NCBI RefSeq assembly: GCF_040802235.1
Contig: NC_133159.1
Span: 75,690,501 to 75,754,500, forward strand
Reading direction: 5' to 3'
Length of the DNA stretch: 64,000 nucleotides
Source: Manis javanica
Taxonomy: Eukaryota > Chordata > Mammalia > Pholidota > Manidae
In this document: piece after piece, positions 23,455-34,565 of the stretch
Layout: each line of letters opens with the position of its first letter
Numbering within the stretch: position 1 is the first letter of the stretch
The notes under the pieces: generated by a model
Told to the model about the DNA's origin: nothing
Database searches by the model: none
The model's input: only the letters and a program-made list of their open reading frames with translations
Position numbers and translations under genes: made by a program

Positions 23455-24320
23455 TGTCAAATGGTTCTCTCATAAATTGCCACTGGGAGTGTAACTGGTA
23501 CAACGACTTTGAAATTTTAAATTTATATCTTTTAAAGATTTAAAGAGTATCCAAATGATTTCACTCATTTGTGGAGTATAAAAACAAAGCAAAACTGAAG
23601 GGACAAAATAGCAGTGGATTTGCAGACACTGAGAAGGAACTAGCAGTTACCAAAGGGGAGAGGGTAGGGAGGGTGGGTGGAAGGGAGGGAGAAGGGGATT
23701 AAGGGATGCTGTAATTAGCACACACAATATAGGTGGGTCATGGGGAAGGCAGTACAGCACAGAGAAGACAAGTAGTGACTCTATAGCATCTTACTATGCT
23801 GATGGACAGTGACTGCAATGGGAGGGGGTGAGGACTGGATAATATGAATGAATCTTGAACCACTGTGTTGTTTATGTGAAACCACCATAAAATTGCGTAT
23901 CAATGATATTTTAATAAATAAATAACTTTTTAAAAAAATATTTAAAGAGTATCTACTAAAGCTAAAAATATCCTGTGCTACTCCTGTGTTAATCTAAGAG
24001 AAAGGAGTGCTTCTATCTGCCAAGAGACACATATTAAGAATATGAATAGCAGCTTTATTTATAGTATCTCCAAACTGGAAGCAACCCAAATATCAATCTG
24101 CAGTACAATGGATAAGTAAATTGTAACTGTAGAAGTAACTATGGGATAATATGCAGCAATAAAAAATGAATTGCTGATATTCATAATAACATGAGTGAAT
24201 CACAGGCTAATATTGAGCAAGATAAGTCAGAAACAAAAGAGAACATTTCATATGATTTAATTTATTTGACATTCAAGAAAAGCACATATTTTAACACTAG
24301 AAGTCAGAACAGAACTATTT
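23455..24320 (+). repeat. Old L1 3' end split by a younger L1
   Basis: The outer L1 is seen left (23455-23537, 'ttgccactgggagtgtaact') and right (23954-24320, 'ctccaaactggaagcaaccc', 'atgcagcaataaaaaatgaa', 'gagcaagataagtcagaaac'). The two halves join in consensus order once the inner element is removed. Confidence 0.85.
23552..23939 (+). mobile_element. Younger 5'-truncated L1 with a 14-bp target duplication
   Basis: A 388-bp L1 3' end (last bases of ORF2 plus 3' UTR) with an A-rich tail, flanked by atttaaagagtatc at 23538-23551 and 23940-23953. The less mutated target duplication and tail show it inserted after the surrounding L1. The 3' UTR, with 'ctatagcatcttactatgct' near 23781, does not look primate- or rodent-type and is a useful lineage marker. 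Confidence 0.9.
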
Positions 24321-24324
24321 TTTG

Positions 24325-24460
24325 CCTAATGAGGAGGTATCCTAATCTCTAAAAATAGAGATAATAATATTCATCATGCAGGACTGGGATAATTGCATAT
24401 GACTAATATATAGCACCAATTCCTAGCACAGAGTACTGGTTAACTAAATATTAATTTATA
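24325..24460 (+). repeat. MIR SINE fragment
   Basis: 'ctaatctctaaaaatagaga' then 'taatattcatcatgcaggac' and 'cctagcacagagtactggtt' follow the right half of MIR. Confidence 0.6.
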
Positions 24461-24599
24461 TCCATGTATGTTCTCAATTCATGTTAATTTAATAAGTGAT
24501 AAGTAAAGAATACTGTGATACTCAACCCAAAATTTCCAGTTTTATATACCATTAGATGCCTCCCAATAGCCACTCTCCTTTTCTTTCTTACTAACTGAA

Positions 24600-25045
24600 T
24601 CCATATTTCTGTTCAGGGAAGCTATATGCCCAATCCAGAAAGATGAAGCACGACTAACCCAATCATGGACCTCCCATGCCCGTTGCCAGACCCACCTTCC
24701 CAATTGCCCTTTGCATCTAGGGGTGCCCATGTGCCCAGTTTTGGCCAATGAAACCTAAAGAGAAATTCTGATGGGAAATTGTTTAGAAAATGTTTCTCCT
24801 TCTTGTTAAAAGGAGAAAGGCACCCTCTCTCACTGCTTCCCGGTTTTCTGCCTTTGGACAAATGATGCATGAAACAGTGTAACCATCCTTTGACCATGAG
24901 AATTACAGGGACAAGGCCTCAGAGTCCCTAAATAGCAGTATTATCAAATCACCTACCTTTAGGCTTGTTCTGGGAATTAATTATCTTTATTGTTTAAGCC
25001 ACCTTTAGTTGAGTATTCTATTACTTCCAGGTGAAATCATTCCTA
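24600..25045 (+). mobile_element. MaLR-like solo LTR, old
   Basis: Motifs run in order: 'ctttgcatctaggggtgccc', 'ccagttttggccaatgaaac', and near the end 'attgtttaagccacctttag' and 'ctattacttccaggtgaaat'. The TTTAAGCCAC end is typical of MaLR-like LTRs. The ORF-sized frames on the minus strand here are not coding. Confidence 0.65.
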
Positions 25046-26055
25046 TGCCTGTTCCCTTACAGCATGCAGGTGTTCAGAAGGAAACCTTGATCTGGTAATT
25101 AAGGCATCTTACGATGCTGTCTTTAATTTCCCAGTGTCTGAGCCCAACTCACCCATTTTATGGTCATTCCATGAGTCTCCTCCTTGCAAGTTTACTAAAA
25201 TGCCTTTGTGTCTAAGTCAAATACCTTTCAGTGGTATATGAACACACTAATAAGGTCATTAACTTTCCTCAGGCCTTAAGGCTAAAAGAATAAAGCTTAA
25301 AGCTTAGGAAAATTCTACTCAGTTTCCGACTCCTGGTGGAGATTAGCTGACCACTAAACTGTGGTAGTAGCACACACTAACCTGCATTTGCCCACAAGCC
25401 CACCAGCACACCAACCCTGTAAATATGAACATAATATGAACAGGTGGCTCATCCAAACAGGACTCATCCCTGGTCGGCAGGGCAGATTTGACATCCCAGG
25501 CCCCTCATGTGCACAGGCTCTTTTCAAGGCTCTGGGGTCCAAGCAATGTGTTCACGCAATCATATACTTTTGTAAAACTTGAAAGACATGTTAGCCACAA
25601 TCATTAAGACCTCTGTCTGCTTCCTCTCTACAGTCTGTTATGCTTGACCTGTAGAGTGATGTTAGAGAGACCATGGCCTATCTGGGATTCAGCTAAGGGA
25701 AGTTGAGTTGAAGATACATAGAGTTTGGATAAAGGAAATTATGTTTATGTGGATCACTTTGACATCTAGTTAACTTATTGCTAGCTATTCTGGTGCAGGA
25801 ATAGCTTCCAGCAGCATTCCCACTGCCCACTTGCTCAATATGAGAGGTCAAATTGGCATTGAGAGTTCATAGGCATGGAAGGAGAAACAAGTTGCCAAAA
25901 TAATGAAGCCAGAAAAAATTCTGCCAATCTTCAGAAACGTAAAATTATAAGCAGAGGGCTTGATTCTCATGGATACCTTGTTAAAACAGGAGTTCTGTCC
26001 TGCCAGATATCTTGCCTGAGGGTTTCACTCCTGGGCAAGTTCACTATGGATTTGG
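25046..26055. other. No gene or repeat recognised
   Basis: About 1 kb of unique-looking sequence. Nothing supportable as exon or RNA. Confidence 0.45.
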
Positions 26056-26060
26056 CAAGA

Positions 26061-26355
26061 CTGAGAAATAACAACGGAATGTTCTTGGGGTGAAAGGGTT
26101 TACCTGGCTTTATTCCCCTGGAGGTATGTCAAGCACTAGAACCACATCTGCATCCAGCAGCCTGCAATCCATAATCTGCCTCTGTCTCTGCCTCTACCCA
26201 GAGCACTGAGCAGAGCTCTTTATATAATGACTCAGTCAGAAATAGCTCATTGCCAATGGGTGTGGAAACATTAGCCTAACAATAGGCCAATTACATCACA
26301 AGTAATTTAGGGTCAGGTGAGGATCCTGGCCATAGGAACTTCCATTTTCCTCACA
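26061..26355 (-). mobile_element. Solo LTR of an endogenous retrovirus, promoter signals retained
   Basis: A 295-bp element flanked by the perfect 5-bp repeat CAAGA (26056-26060 and 26356-26360). On the minus strand it starts TGTGAGGAAAATGG. It then shows TTATATAAAG (TATA box, within 26215-26232) and GGAATAAAGCC (poly(A) signal, hexamer at 26109-26114), in the U3-R-U5 order of an LTR. No internal sequence remains. It differs from the family at 15.7, 17.3 and 50.5 kb and from the LTR at 15.1 kb. Confidence 0.85.
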
Positions 26356-26360
26356 CAAGA

Positions 26361-26763
26361 ATATACTCAATTAGCAATGTATGCAGTTATAAACCCATGA
26401 TATTTTTTATTTAAATCACACAAAATAGAATTTATCAGAATTCCTGTGTTTGTAGGGCACAAACCAACACAAGTTCATAGAGACTATGTCTGTTTAGACA
26501 TAGATTTTATATATCTAACACATTGGATCATATCACATCCTGAAGAGGATCAGCAGTTTTAGACAAAGTGGGATGAAAAATTATCCATCAATGGAGCACA
26601 AAAACCTAACAAAACAACCCAGTAACAAAATCACTCTACATATTTATAAACAAAGCAATGCATGCAGTATAAAAATAACGTGATTACATAATCAAGTAGC
26701 TTAATTAATGTAGGTGTTTTTTAAAATAAATGTTCATTACTCCTGTGTGTGCCTTAATTTCAG
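26361..26763. other. No gene recognised; ends in a splice-acceptor-like site
   Basis: AT-rich unique-looking sequence. It ends with 'gtgtgccttaatttcag' at 26747-26763, a reasonable splice acceptor exactly where the inverted-repeat homology begins. Confidence 0.4.
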
Positions 26764-27144
26764 ATAAATTTTACATTTTCTTCAGAATTCTTGATCATAT
26801 TAAAATTCAAAAGAAATTACAGAGGTATGTATATAAGTTCATTCAGAAAAGCATTATGTCATTTTCTAGATTTTTTATATTTATGTTATTAGCCAGCATC
26901 TTAAAATTTGTAGCTTGTTGTCAATTCTTCTCTTATTCTAAGTAAATATGTGTTTTTACTCCTCATTTTGCATTTTCTTAGAACGTATCCCCCAAATTGT
27001 GAGATCTACACACCCCAGAGCCGCAGCTGCTGGTCAGGCAGCAGTTACATTCAATAAATATTGCAAATATTATTTTCCAGTTGGGGTGCTTTGAGGCTTT
27101 GAAAGGATAAGAATATTAAGTGAGATGAGTTGAAGCCATTTCGT
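26764..27144 (+). repeat. Arm 1 of a long inverted repeat; possible terminal exon
   Basis: This 381-bp arm is matched in reverse complement by 27433-27835, about nine in ten bases identical by eye, with small indels (4 bp and 15 bp extra in arm 2). It does not resemble any repeat family I know. Homology starts just behind an AG preceded by a T/C-rich stretch and stops exactly where arm 2 has a poly(A) tract. In arm 1 the hexamer at the polyadenylation position is ATTAAG (27115-27120). It could therefore be the last exon of an unannotated non-coding or coding transcript, or simply another copy of the same sequence. No coding frame is shared, because the indels break it. Confidence 0.75.
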
Positions 27145-27420
27145 ATAATGTCTTACATAGAGTTTGCTATGTAAATGAACCTGATGTTAAATAGAACACC
27201 TCTCCTTTTCTCCAAGGGACTGATATTATAGCTCTCAGGTACCAAAGCACATATGAGGTGGAATGCCATAAGAAGAATCTATTAAAAAAATCTGAGGTTT
27301 AATTTTAAAAACTCAGGACATTTATCCAGGGGCTTCTTTTGCACTTCAAGAACATGAAAGATTTCTAGAGAGTTGGAAGCAGGAGGAAAGATGCTAGTGA
27401 GAAGCACATCTTTGGGGAAA
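27145..27420. other. Spacer between the inverted arms
   Basis: 276 bp, followed by twelve Ts belonging to arm 2's tail. No recognised repeat. Confidence 0.6.
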
Positions 27421-27835
27421 TTTTTTTTTTTTACAAAATGGCTTCGATTCTTCTCATTTAATATTCTTATCCTTTCAAAACCTCAGACTAAAAACTTCCA
27501 AAGCACCCCAACTGGAAAATGATATTTGCAATATTTATTGAATGCAACTGCTGCCTGACCAGCAGCCGCAGCTCTTGTGGAGTGTGTAGATCTCACAATT
27601 TGGGAGATATGCTCTAAGAAAATGCAAAATTAGGAGTAAAAACACATACTTACTTAGAATGAGAGAAGAATTGACAACAAGCTACAAATTTTAAGATGCT
27701 GGCTAATAACATAAACATAAAAAGCCTAGAAAAATGACATAATGCTTTTCTGAATGAAGGAACTTATATACATACCTCTCTAATTTCTTTTGCATTTTGA
27801 TATGATCAAGAATTCTGAATAAATGTAAAACTTCA
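27421..27835 (-). repeat. Arm 2 of the inverted repeat; retrocopy-like with poly(A) tail
   Basis: On the minus strand this arm ends in ATTAAA (27457-27462), then 24 bases, then twelve As (27421-27432). This is the structure of a reverse-transcribed, polyadenylated RNA. Homology to arm 1 stops exactly at the A tract. The sequence beyond 27835 (upstream on the minus strand) has no match next to arm 1, as expected if it came from an upstream exon. I found no convincing target-site duplication. It may be a processed pseudogene or lncRNA retrocopy. The short frame at 27703-27960 is not evidence of a protein. Confidence 0.65.
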
Positions 27836-28595
27836 AATCCTACCCACCCAAGAGGAAATAAGAGGTGAGAGGTGCATGAATCCCTCCTTCTAAGTCTTGG
27901 GGGTCCTTCAACACAGCTACTTTGAGAGTCTGATATGTGTAGTCTGGAGTTTGGGGACATGGTGAGCTGCCCCTGAAGAAATGTAGGGTGGTGGAGAAGC
28001 CTGTGAGCTATGGGGAGGGCAGTGGAATCAAGACAGGTAGCTGCTTTGTCCGGAACATCACTTCACCCCCATCCAGTGGCAGGACAAAGAGGTCCTGCAT
28101 CAGATCAGGGACCTGTCAACCCAAGACAGTTTTAGGACCTACTGAAAGGACCTCCTAGAAGGGGCAATGAGACTCCAGCAGGGTGAGGGTGAATCCTGAG
28201 AAGCCGAGAGCAACCACCGGCAGTGCGGCCAAAGCAAGATTTCACACCAGTGTCAAATTCAGGGTTTTAGTTATTTCCAGGGCTGGCTATTCTAAGGTAT
28301 GTCCTAGGCTGTGTTTGTGACTTCAAGGGACCACAGAACTGACTGTTTTGTCTATGGTTGAGTTGTATTTATCCAGGGCAGGGAAAGATAAAATAAACTT
28401 CATAGGATCAGTAAAAACAAAAGTAAAGTTGTGTTTTATTACATTCATTATGTGAATTTAAGAATAAGTAAATAGAAAGCTATGAACAACCTAAAGCTGT
28501 AATTATGGTATTGATCAGACATCATTTTCGAATCTTTTCTTCAGAGATCTTTACTGAAATCCATATTCAGAAGTGGCCAGTTGGTGTCTCTGTCT
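27836..28595. other. No gene recognised; possible 5' part of the retrocopy
   Basis: Unique-looking and more GC-rich than its surroundings up to about 28250. If arm 2 is a retrocopy, its upstream exons would lie here on the minus strand. Open stretches there contain stops at about the chance rate, so no protein is claimed. Confidence 0.35.
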
Positions 28596-28599
28596 TAGT

Positions 28600-28720
28600 G
28601 GTAATCTGAATCATTCATTCAACAAATATTTAATATCACCAGACAAGTTCAGCTTCCTAAATACTCCTCCGGCTTTGCCACTGCCCTGCTCAGAAACCTT
28701 CTGTGACTCACCGTTGCTTG
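28600..28720 (+). repeat. L2-like fragment
   Basis: 'tcattcattcaacaaatatt' is followed by 'gctcagaaaccttctgtgac', which resembles an internal L2 block. Weak. Confidence 0.4.
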
Positions 28721-30575
28721 CAGCAGTGACTTTCCAGGGATGAACACTCCCTTGGGCAGAGCTTTAATACAACCCTCACCTCCCTATCTTTCCCTACATT
28801 CTGAGGCTTGCCTCTGGGGAGAGCCGACGCCCTTACCCCCTCTCCAGGTACCCCACTTCCTTGCTGCCTAAAAGCCACAGTGATGGATCCCAGGACTCAT
28901 TTAATTTGCCCTCAGCAGAGCCCCTATCCTTTGTCCACCAAAACCACTTGGATAAAAAGGAAATAGAATTATATTTCATTTGGCCTTCACATACATTTTC
29001 TTCTTTCTTCTTTTTTTTTTTATTATTAAGCTGAGAACATGATATCCTCTGTTGGCAGCAGCCCAGGGATAAATCTCTTTAGCCCAGATCGCTTCTCTAA
29101 TGCTGTATCCATGGGGCTCTCATGACATTTTTTTAAATCTCTAGGGGCTCTTTAGTTTCTGCCTCTGGCACCTGGCCTCACAGAAGGTTTGGAGGCTTTG
29201 TGGGTCAAAGCAGTTTGGTTGGGAGAGGGAGGGTGGGAGACGCAGGAATAAAGGTCTGACCTGCCCCCAGCTTATAGGGTATCTTAGCAGTTCACACGTC
29301 TAAATGAATCATTCCAAGACAATATGCCCCCACTCTCTCCTCAGTGGTTTCCAGTGTACAGTTTGGCATGGCATTAAAAGGGACTTTTTGAATTAACTAT
29401 GACTATCCTGTCGCAGCTTGTCTTATACCACATTGGCGAAGCTAAACACTAATGATGGGAAACACGTTCAACACACAGGTATTGGAGGTTAACACTTGTA
29501 CTCCATGTTTTCATTTTTTTTATTCTTTATTCTTGGTGACTGTGCTCAGTACACAGTTACATAATGTATGCTAAACACTGAAGATTTTAAAAATCAACAA
29601 GAGATTTGGGGGTGGCCTTTGACCTGACCCTGATCTTCAGCAGCCACTCCAAAGCCATCCATTTAACATGATGATGATGGTAAAAGAAAATGAGAAATGG
29701 GACATCTTATGAAAACAGTGAAAATGCTGTCTTTGTTGATCTAACCTGTAATCTCAAAACATATGCTTATTATGAAAAGACAACTCCAAGATAAGATTTA
29801 GCTCCTTCTTCCCATCAAGTTTCTAAAGCTGCCACAAGAGAAGCTTCTGGTCTGTTGGAGTAAGAGACTGATGGGTGCACAATTAAGTAAATTAGTAGAG
29901 GGTAAATGCTTTAGTGGAGGATAGTGTTTTCTGAATGAGCCCTTCCAGGGTGGACCAAGAGTGCTCATTTTCTTCTGGTAAACAGCAATCTGGTCCCAAG
30001 TGATAATCCTTTCCCAAGCACCCAATCAGCCAGCACCAATGTCCTGATGTAATTCCCAGGGTGTCCTCCTACAGCCTGACCTCCCGCATGAGGCTGTGAA
30101 GAAAGTTCTTGCATCCCTGAATCCACTGCCACTCCTTATTAAGGGCATTCCCAGCAGGTCCTGCCCACAGCCGTCAACGTTGGCCATGTATGGAAAGGGT
30201 CTGGATATCTATCACTCAAGACTGCTGGATTTTCTTCTTACTAGGACACACACACACACACACAAAAGAACTGGTTCCACAAATGTATGCTTTGCAGGGT
30301 CAGTTGGTTTTCCACCAGTGTTACTTTGGGAGCGTTTACTGTATGACAGCACAGCACTGGACATACTATGATAAACAAGATGGTGCCTCTTACTCTCTGA
30401 GTTCCTCACAATATCAATTTCCTTGGTGTTTTAAGTTCTCTTTTCCATCCTTTACAGGGAGACTGATCCAAGCTTTGTCCTCTAGGAGCTGCCCCCAAAA
30501 GCCTAGTTCAGTGTTACTCACACACCTGAAGATAGTTGCCAGTTACAAGGATTTCAGTGCATGAGAACAGACCTT
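28721..30575. other. No gene recognised
   Basis: Unique-looking with a T run at about 29012-29023, a T/A block at 29513-29530 and a CA microsatellite at 30246-30264. Overlapping frames at 30096-30564 cross the microsatellite and are not convincing. Confidence 0.45.
30246..30264. repeat. (CA)n microsatellite
   Basis: About nine perfect units. Confidence 0.9.
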
Positions 30576-30579
30576 CACC

Positions 30580-30810
30580 ATGTTATTCTTTTTCACAGCA
30601 CCCTCTTTACTGCCTTCCTAATACTTAAAATCTGTGGCTATTTCTTTAATTACTCTGTTTCCTTGTTCATTACCTCACCCATTCATCAGTATGTAAACTC
30701 CATGGAAGCAAAGACTACTTAGTCTTGTTTCCGGCTGAATCCGCAGTTCTAACCAACCCCGTACACATTGTAGTCGCTCAGTGATACTTGTTGAACTATG
30801 TGGAAGGAAG
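30580..30810 (+). repeat. L2 LINE 3' end
   Basis: 'cagtatgtaaactccatgga' then 'gaatccgcagttctaacc' and 'gtgatacttgttgaactatg' follow L2 3' order. Confidence 0.75.
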
Positions 30811-33200
30811 GAGGAAAAAAGAAAGAGTCATAAAGCAAAGATAAGGACAGCTAGTTTCTCAAGGACTTCCCCTTGACTACACTCCATCTATAAGGGGATC
30901 ATGGGGCTGTGGTGGCATCTCTGACAAGTGGCTAGAGATCCACAAGTGACTTTCCTGGACATTCTCAGCAGCAAATAAAAGCTGCTTAAGACTGCCACAG
31001 AGTCTTGGAAATGTGCTGTGGCAGGAAGAGTTTCCTTAAGGACTAGAGAGAAGGGCAATAAGCTTCTAGATTTCTGTTATATTCCTAAAATAAAAATAGG
31101 TTGCCTGGAAAAAATCAACAAGCAACCAAGTAGGATGCTTTGAATGCTGTAATATTTGGAAACTCTGCACTTGATTGTTGCTTGAAGATGCTAAGCTACT
31201 TTGCATACTAAGAAACAGGATTGAGAAGATGATGAGCAGAAAAAAGAAGTTCTTTAAAAAACATAAGCGTAAGTTCAAGCAAGTGTCATGTTAACCCAGA
31301 CTCAGATGTGAAACTGAGAAGGCATGAAGTGACAGGGCTCGGCTGCAGTTTGTTCACCACCTTTTCCTCTCAGCAAAGTATATGAAGATGCAGAAACAAC
31401 CCTGTAATACCTGACATTTGAAGAAATTAGATTTTAAAAGTCATTTAGGTGAGGACCTAGGTGGCTAGAAATATCAGCCGTTAGTCTGTGTCAATGGAGC
31501 AGGGGTATGAGGAGTGCTTGCTGTAAGAGCAGGGTCCAAAGGCAGGTGGGATGAGCAGGTAACACTGGACAAGGCTAGCACACCTTAGATTAGGCTAATA
31601 TTCAAAATTAGATTTGTAAATGACCCGCCAAAAACAAGACAAAACACATACAGTGAAGATGAGGGTATGAGGTTGCATATTTAGTTCAGTTCATCTTGGG
31701 TCCTGAAACAAAATGGAAAATGAATCACGAAATAAAAGTGCAGTGGAAAAGGACTCAAAGCTTTCTAAGTGACAAAAAACATGCTTCAGCAATGTGTGTT
31801 ATTTCAAAAGTTTACAAGATACTAGAATGCATTAACAGAAGTATGACAAAGAAAGACGTATGGTATTCAGGAACTAGAAGGAATCCTCTGTGTGCTAGAT
31901 CATGTTTTGTTTGCTGAGTATTTAGAACAGGGTTTTCTGTTCTAATTTGTACAAGTTAATTTGTAAAGGAATTAAGAATTTGACTTTTATGACTGTTTGA
32001 AAGGTGTGGAAGCCCTGGGTACTGTGATACAATTTGGACACTACACAAATTTCAGGAAATCTCCCCCATGCCATGTCCTTAAAAGGAACAATTAAATAAT
32101 TAAACATTGACCTTATTTTGGGGAAAAAATCACAAGAGTTACTTCATATGTACCTTCAAGCATGCAGTTTCCAAGGTTATAATAAAAGTATCTGATTGGG
32201 TATTAACATAATCAATAGGGATCAAAAACAAACTGAGCTTAAATGTTACAAAGATACTCCAATGTGTTACCTCATTTTGGATCACACAAGTGGCAGAAGT
32301 ACAGCTTATATCTCCAAAAATCTTTAAAATAGGACAAACCCACTCTGTTCCCGACAGTTTAGGCTTTATATATATTTTGGAGTCAAGTACTCAAAGATTT
32401 CAAGGACCTCACACATGAGAGCTGTTTCTTCAAAGTGTTCACACGACCAACAGATGGCAGAACTGGCTACGTGTTCTTTGGTCAAATCCAAATCTATATT
32501 TATATTGAGCAAAATAGGTATCTTTTAAAGGTGAGTATGTATTTTTCTAGGAATCCTTACACAGTTACATGTACATACTGTCACTCTTTCCCACTTCAAA
32601 GTATACTTCTGAGCCTCTTTCCCCAAAACCTACCAAAAGAAAGGACATCACCTCTGGCTAGTACCCAGGGCTGATAGCATGCTCAGTTCAAGAAAGGGTA
32701 AGGCTCATTAACAAGGCTATGAGATCAAATTCTGGGCTTTTTCTTCATAAAAATCCCTTTAAAATAGGGCAGCTCTTCTAATAAATGAAGGATTTAGAAT
32801 CAGTATAAACTACCATCAGCCTTCCTGTCTCAGTGCAACTGCTGGACTTTCACCATTTCCCAAAAAGGCTCTGGGATGAATCAGACCTGACCTGCAGCCA
32901 GATCAGACTTCTCTTGATCACTGTTCCCTGGTCCCAAATTGTGGTTCGCAACAGAGCTCCAGCCCGCACTGTCCTCTCACTTCTTGGATCCCTTGTGAGA
33001 CACTGAGCCTTTCGCTTTTAAGTCTGTCCTAAGGGTGAATTCAGCTCATCCCAAATGTTGCCTTACACACATAAAAGCAAGGAAATTATGGTCCTAATCA
33101 GTGTGTGTATATCATTCATCTTCCTCTTTCTAATCACAGGACCAAACAGTGTATAAGCAGCTTCTAAAATGCCAAGAATCTCAATACCCTCTCACTACTG
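30811..33200. other. No gene or clear repeat recognised; CTCF-like site inside
   Basis: 2.4 kb of AT-rich sequence without recognised repeats, apart from the CTCF-like motif listed separately. A small hairpin-forming stretch (agaacagggttttctgttct) lies at about 31924-31943. The 73-codon frame at 31696-31917 has no domain. Confidence 0.45.
32447..32460 (+). promoter_or_regulatory. CTCF-like binding motif
   Basis: ccaacagatggcag matches CCASYAGRKGGCRS with one mismatch (A at position 4). It lies in unique-looking sequence. Confidence 0.4.
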
Positions 33201-33204
33201 GCAA

Positions 33205-33266
33205 AAATAATAGCTAATACTTAGTGAGCATTTACTATGTGCCAGACAGTATCCTAAGTACTATAC
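33205..33266 (-). repeat. MIR fragment
   Basis: 'gcatttactatgtgccagac' then 'agtatcctaagtacta' is the reverse of the MIR 3' part. Confidence 0.7.
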
Positions 33267-33659
33267 CCTGCCAGGGTAGGGTAAGGGGCAATGGCTATTT
33301 TAAATAGAGTGGTCAGGGACCCCACTGGAAAGGTGGCCTATGAGCAGAGGGAAGAGCCAGTGCAAGTCCTGGGGCAGGAGTTTTCTTGGCATGTTCAAGA
33401 AGAATAAGGATGCCAGTGTGGCTAGAATGCAGTGAAAAAGGGACAGAGTCATAGGAAGTGAGGCAGAGGAAGTACCGGCAGGGCAGTTGAGCAGATTATG
33501 AAGGGGCCTTTCCATTACTGTAAAGAATTTGACCTTTACTCTGAATGAAAAGGAAAGTCAGGGACTGTCTTGATCTAATTTATGTTTTAATAGAGTCATT
33601 ACATCTAATGTTGACAAGAAATCTAATGTGGAGAACATTCAGGGGGCCATTACAGAAAT

Positions 33660-34565
33660 TTAAGTGAAAGTTTATCTTAGACTGGTTTCCTTGGAAACAA
33701 ATTCAGAGCTAGGGAATTGCATGCAGAAGGCTATTCAGGAGTGCTCTCAGGAAATACCCTTGTAGGGACACAAAGAAGGTAGTATAGGGCAGAGAGGGAG
33801 GCCAGCCTGCAAGATGGTGGTAACTGAGACCTCAGCCAATCCTAGGAGAAGCTCTTGGAGTTGGGATGACCCTTCAGAGCTGCCCAAAACTGTGTGAATT
33901 ACCACAAACAAATTACCACAAACATAGTGGCTTAAGAAAACACATTGAGTATCCTTGACTTATCTTCTCTCAGCAGCAGATCCTGACCTTTATCTTGCAG
34001 TTCTGGATACCAGAAGTCCAGATGTGTCTCACTGGCTAAAATCAAGGTGTTGGCAGGACTGCCCTCCTTTTGGAGGCTCTAAAGGAGAGCCTTATTTCTT
34101 GTCTTTTCCATTTTGAAGAGGCTGCCAGGGTTCCAGCAATCACATCACGCCTACCTCTGTTTCTGTGTTCACATCTCCTTCTCTGACTGACTTCTGCCTC
34201 TTTCATTTATAAGGATTCTCATGATTACACTGGTTCACCTGGAGGACCCAGGATAATTTCCCCATGTAAACATCAGCTAATTAGCAACCTCAATTTCCAC
34301 TTGCCATGTAACTTAACATATTCACAGGTTCCAGGATTCAGCCATTATTCTGCCTACCATAGGTGAGGTGGCCAGGTCTTCGCAGCCTTGCATCAGGGAG
34401 TCACTGGTGGGAACTGATCCTTGGGAGTGTGTGTGAGTTTTGAGTGAAGCAGTTGTCTTCAGCCACAGCAATCCCCATGAGGGTCAAACCTCTGTGCTCT
34501 GTGCCTTCACCAATATTCCCAGCAGGTGGGGGATGAGCACACTGGTCCTAAAGAGGACATGTGGG
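33660..34565 (+). repeat. Unassigned LTR-like repeat, middle layer of the nest
   Basis: 33660-33892 ('ggtttccttggaaacaaatt', 'gttgggatgacccttcagag', 'gctgcccaaaactgtg') continues at 34363-34565 ('gggaactgatccttgggagt', 'aatattcccagcaggtgggg'). Together the pieces fit one old interspersed repeat, split by a MaLR LTR. Confidence 0.5.
33896..34362 (-). mobile_element. ERVL-MaLR (MLT1-type) solo LTR, innermost layer
   Basis: Reverse-strand MaLR order is clear: 'aaattaccacaaacatagtg', 'cttgcagttctggataccag', 'ataaggattctcatgattac', 'tattcacaggttccaggatt' and 'attattctgcctaccata'. The left edge has a 14-bp tandem duplication of aattaccacaaaca (33897-33924). Confidence 0.8.

Noticed and set aside
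23035-23475. 146-codon plus-strand frame
   Set aside because: It lies in the non-coding 3' part of an L2 LINE and translates an A run as poly-Lys.
26730-27960. Short frames in both inverted-repeat arms sharing an RILDHIK-type stretch
   Set aside because: They share sequence only because the arms are copies. A 4-bp indel puts them out of frame with each other, so a conserved protein is not supported.
27836-28280. Possible degraded coding region on the minus strand upstream of arm 2
   Set aside because: The best frame has about as many stops as chance predicts over that length, so a protein origin cannot be claimed.
34505-34525. A further CTCF-like motif (ccagcaggtggggg)
   Set aside because: It lacks the near-invariant C after GG and lies inside an old repeat, so it is weaker than the three listed.
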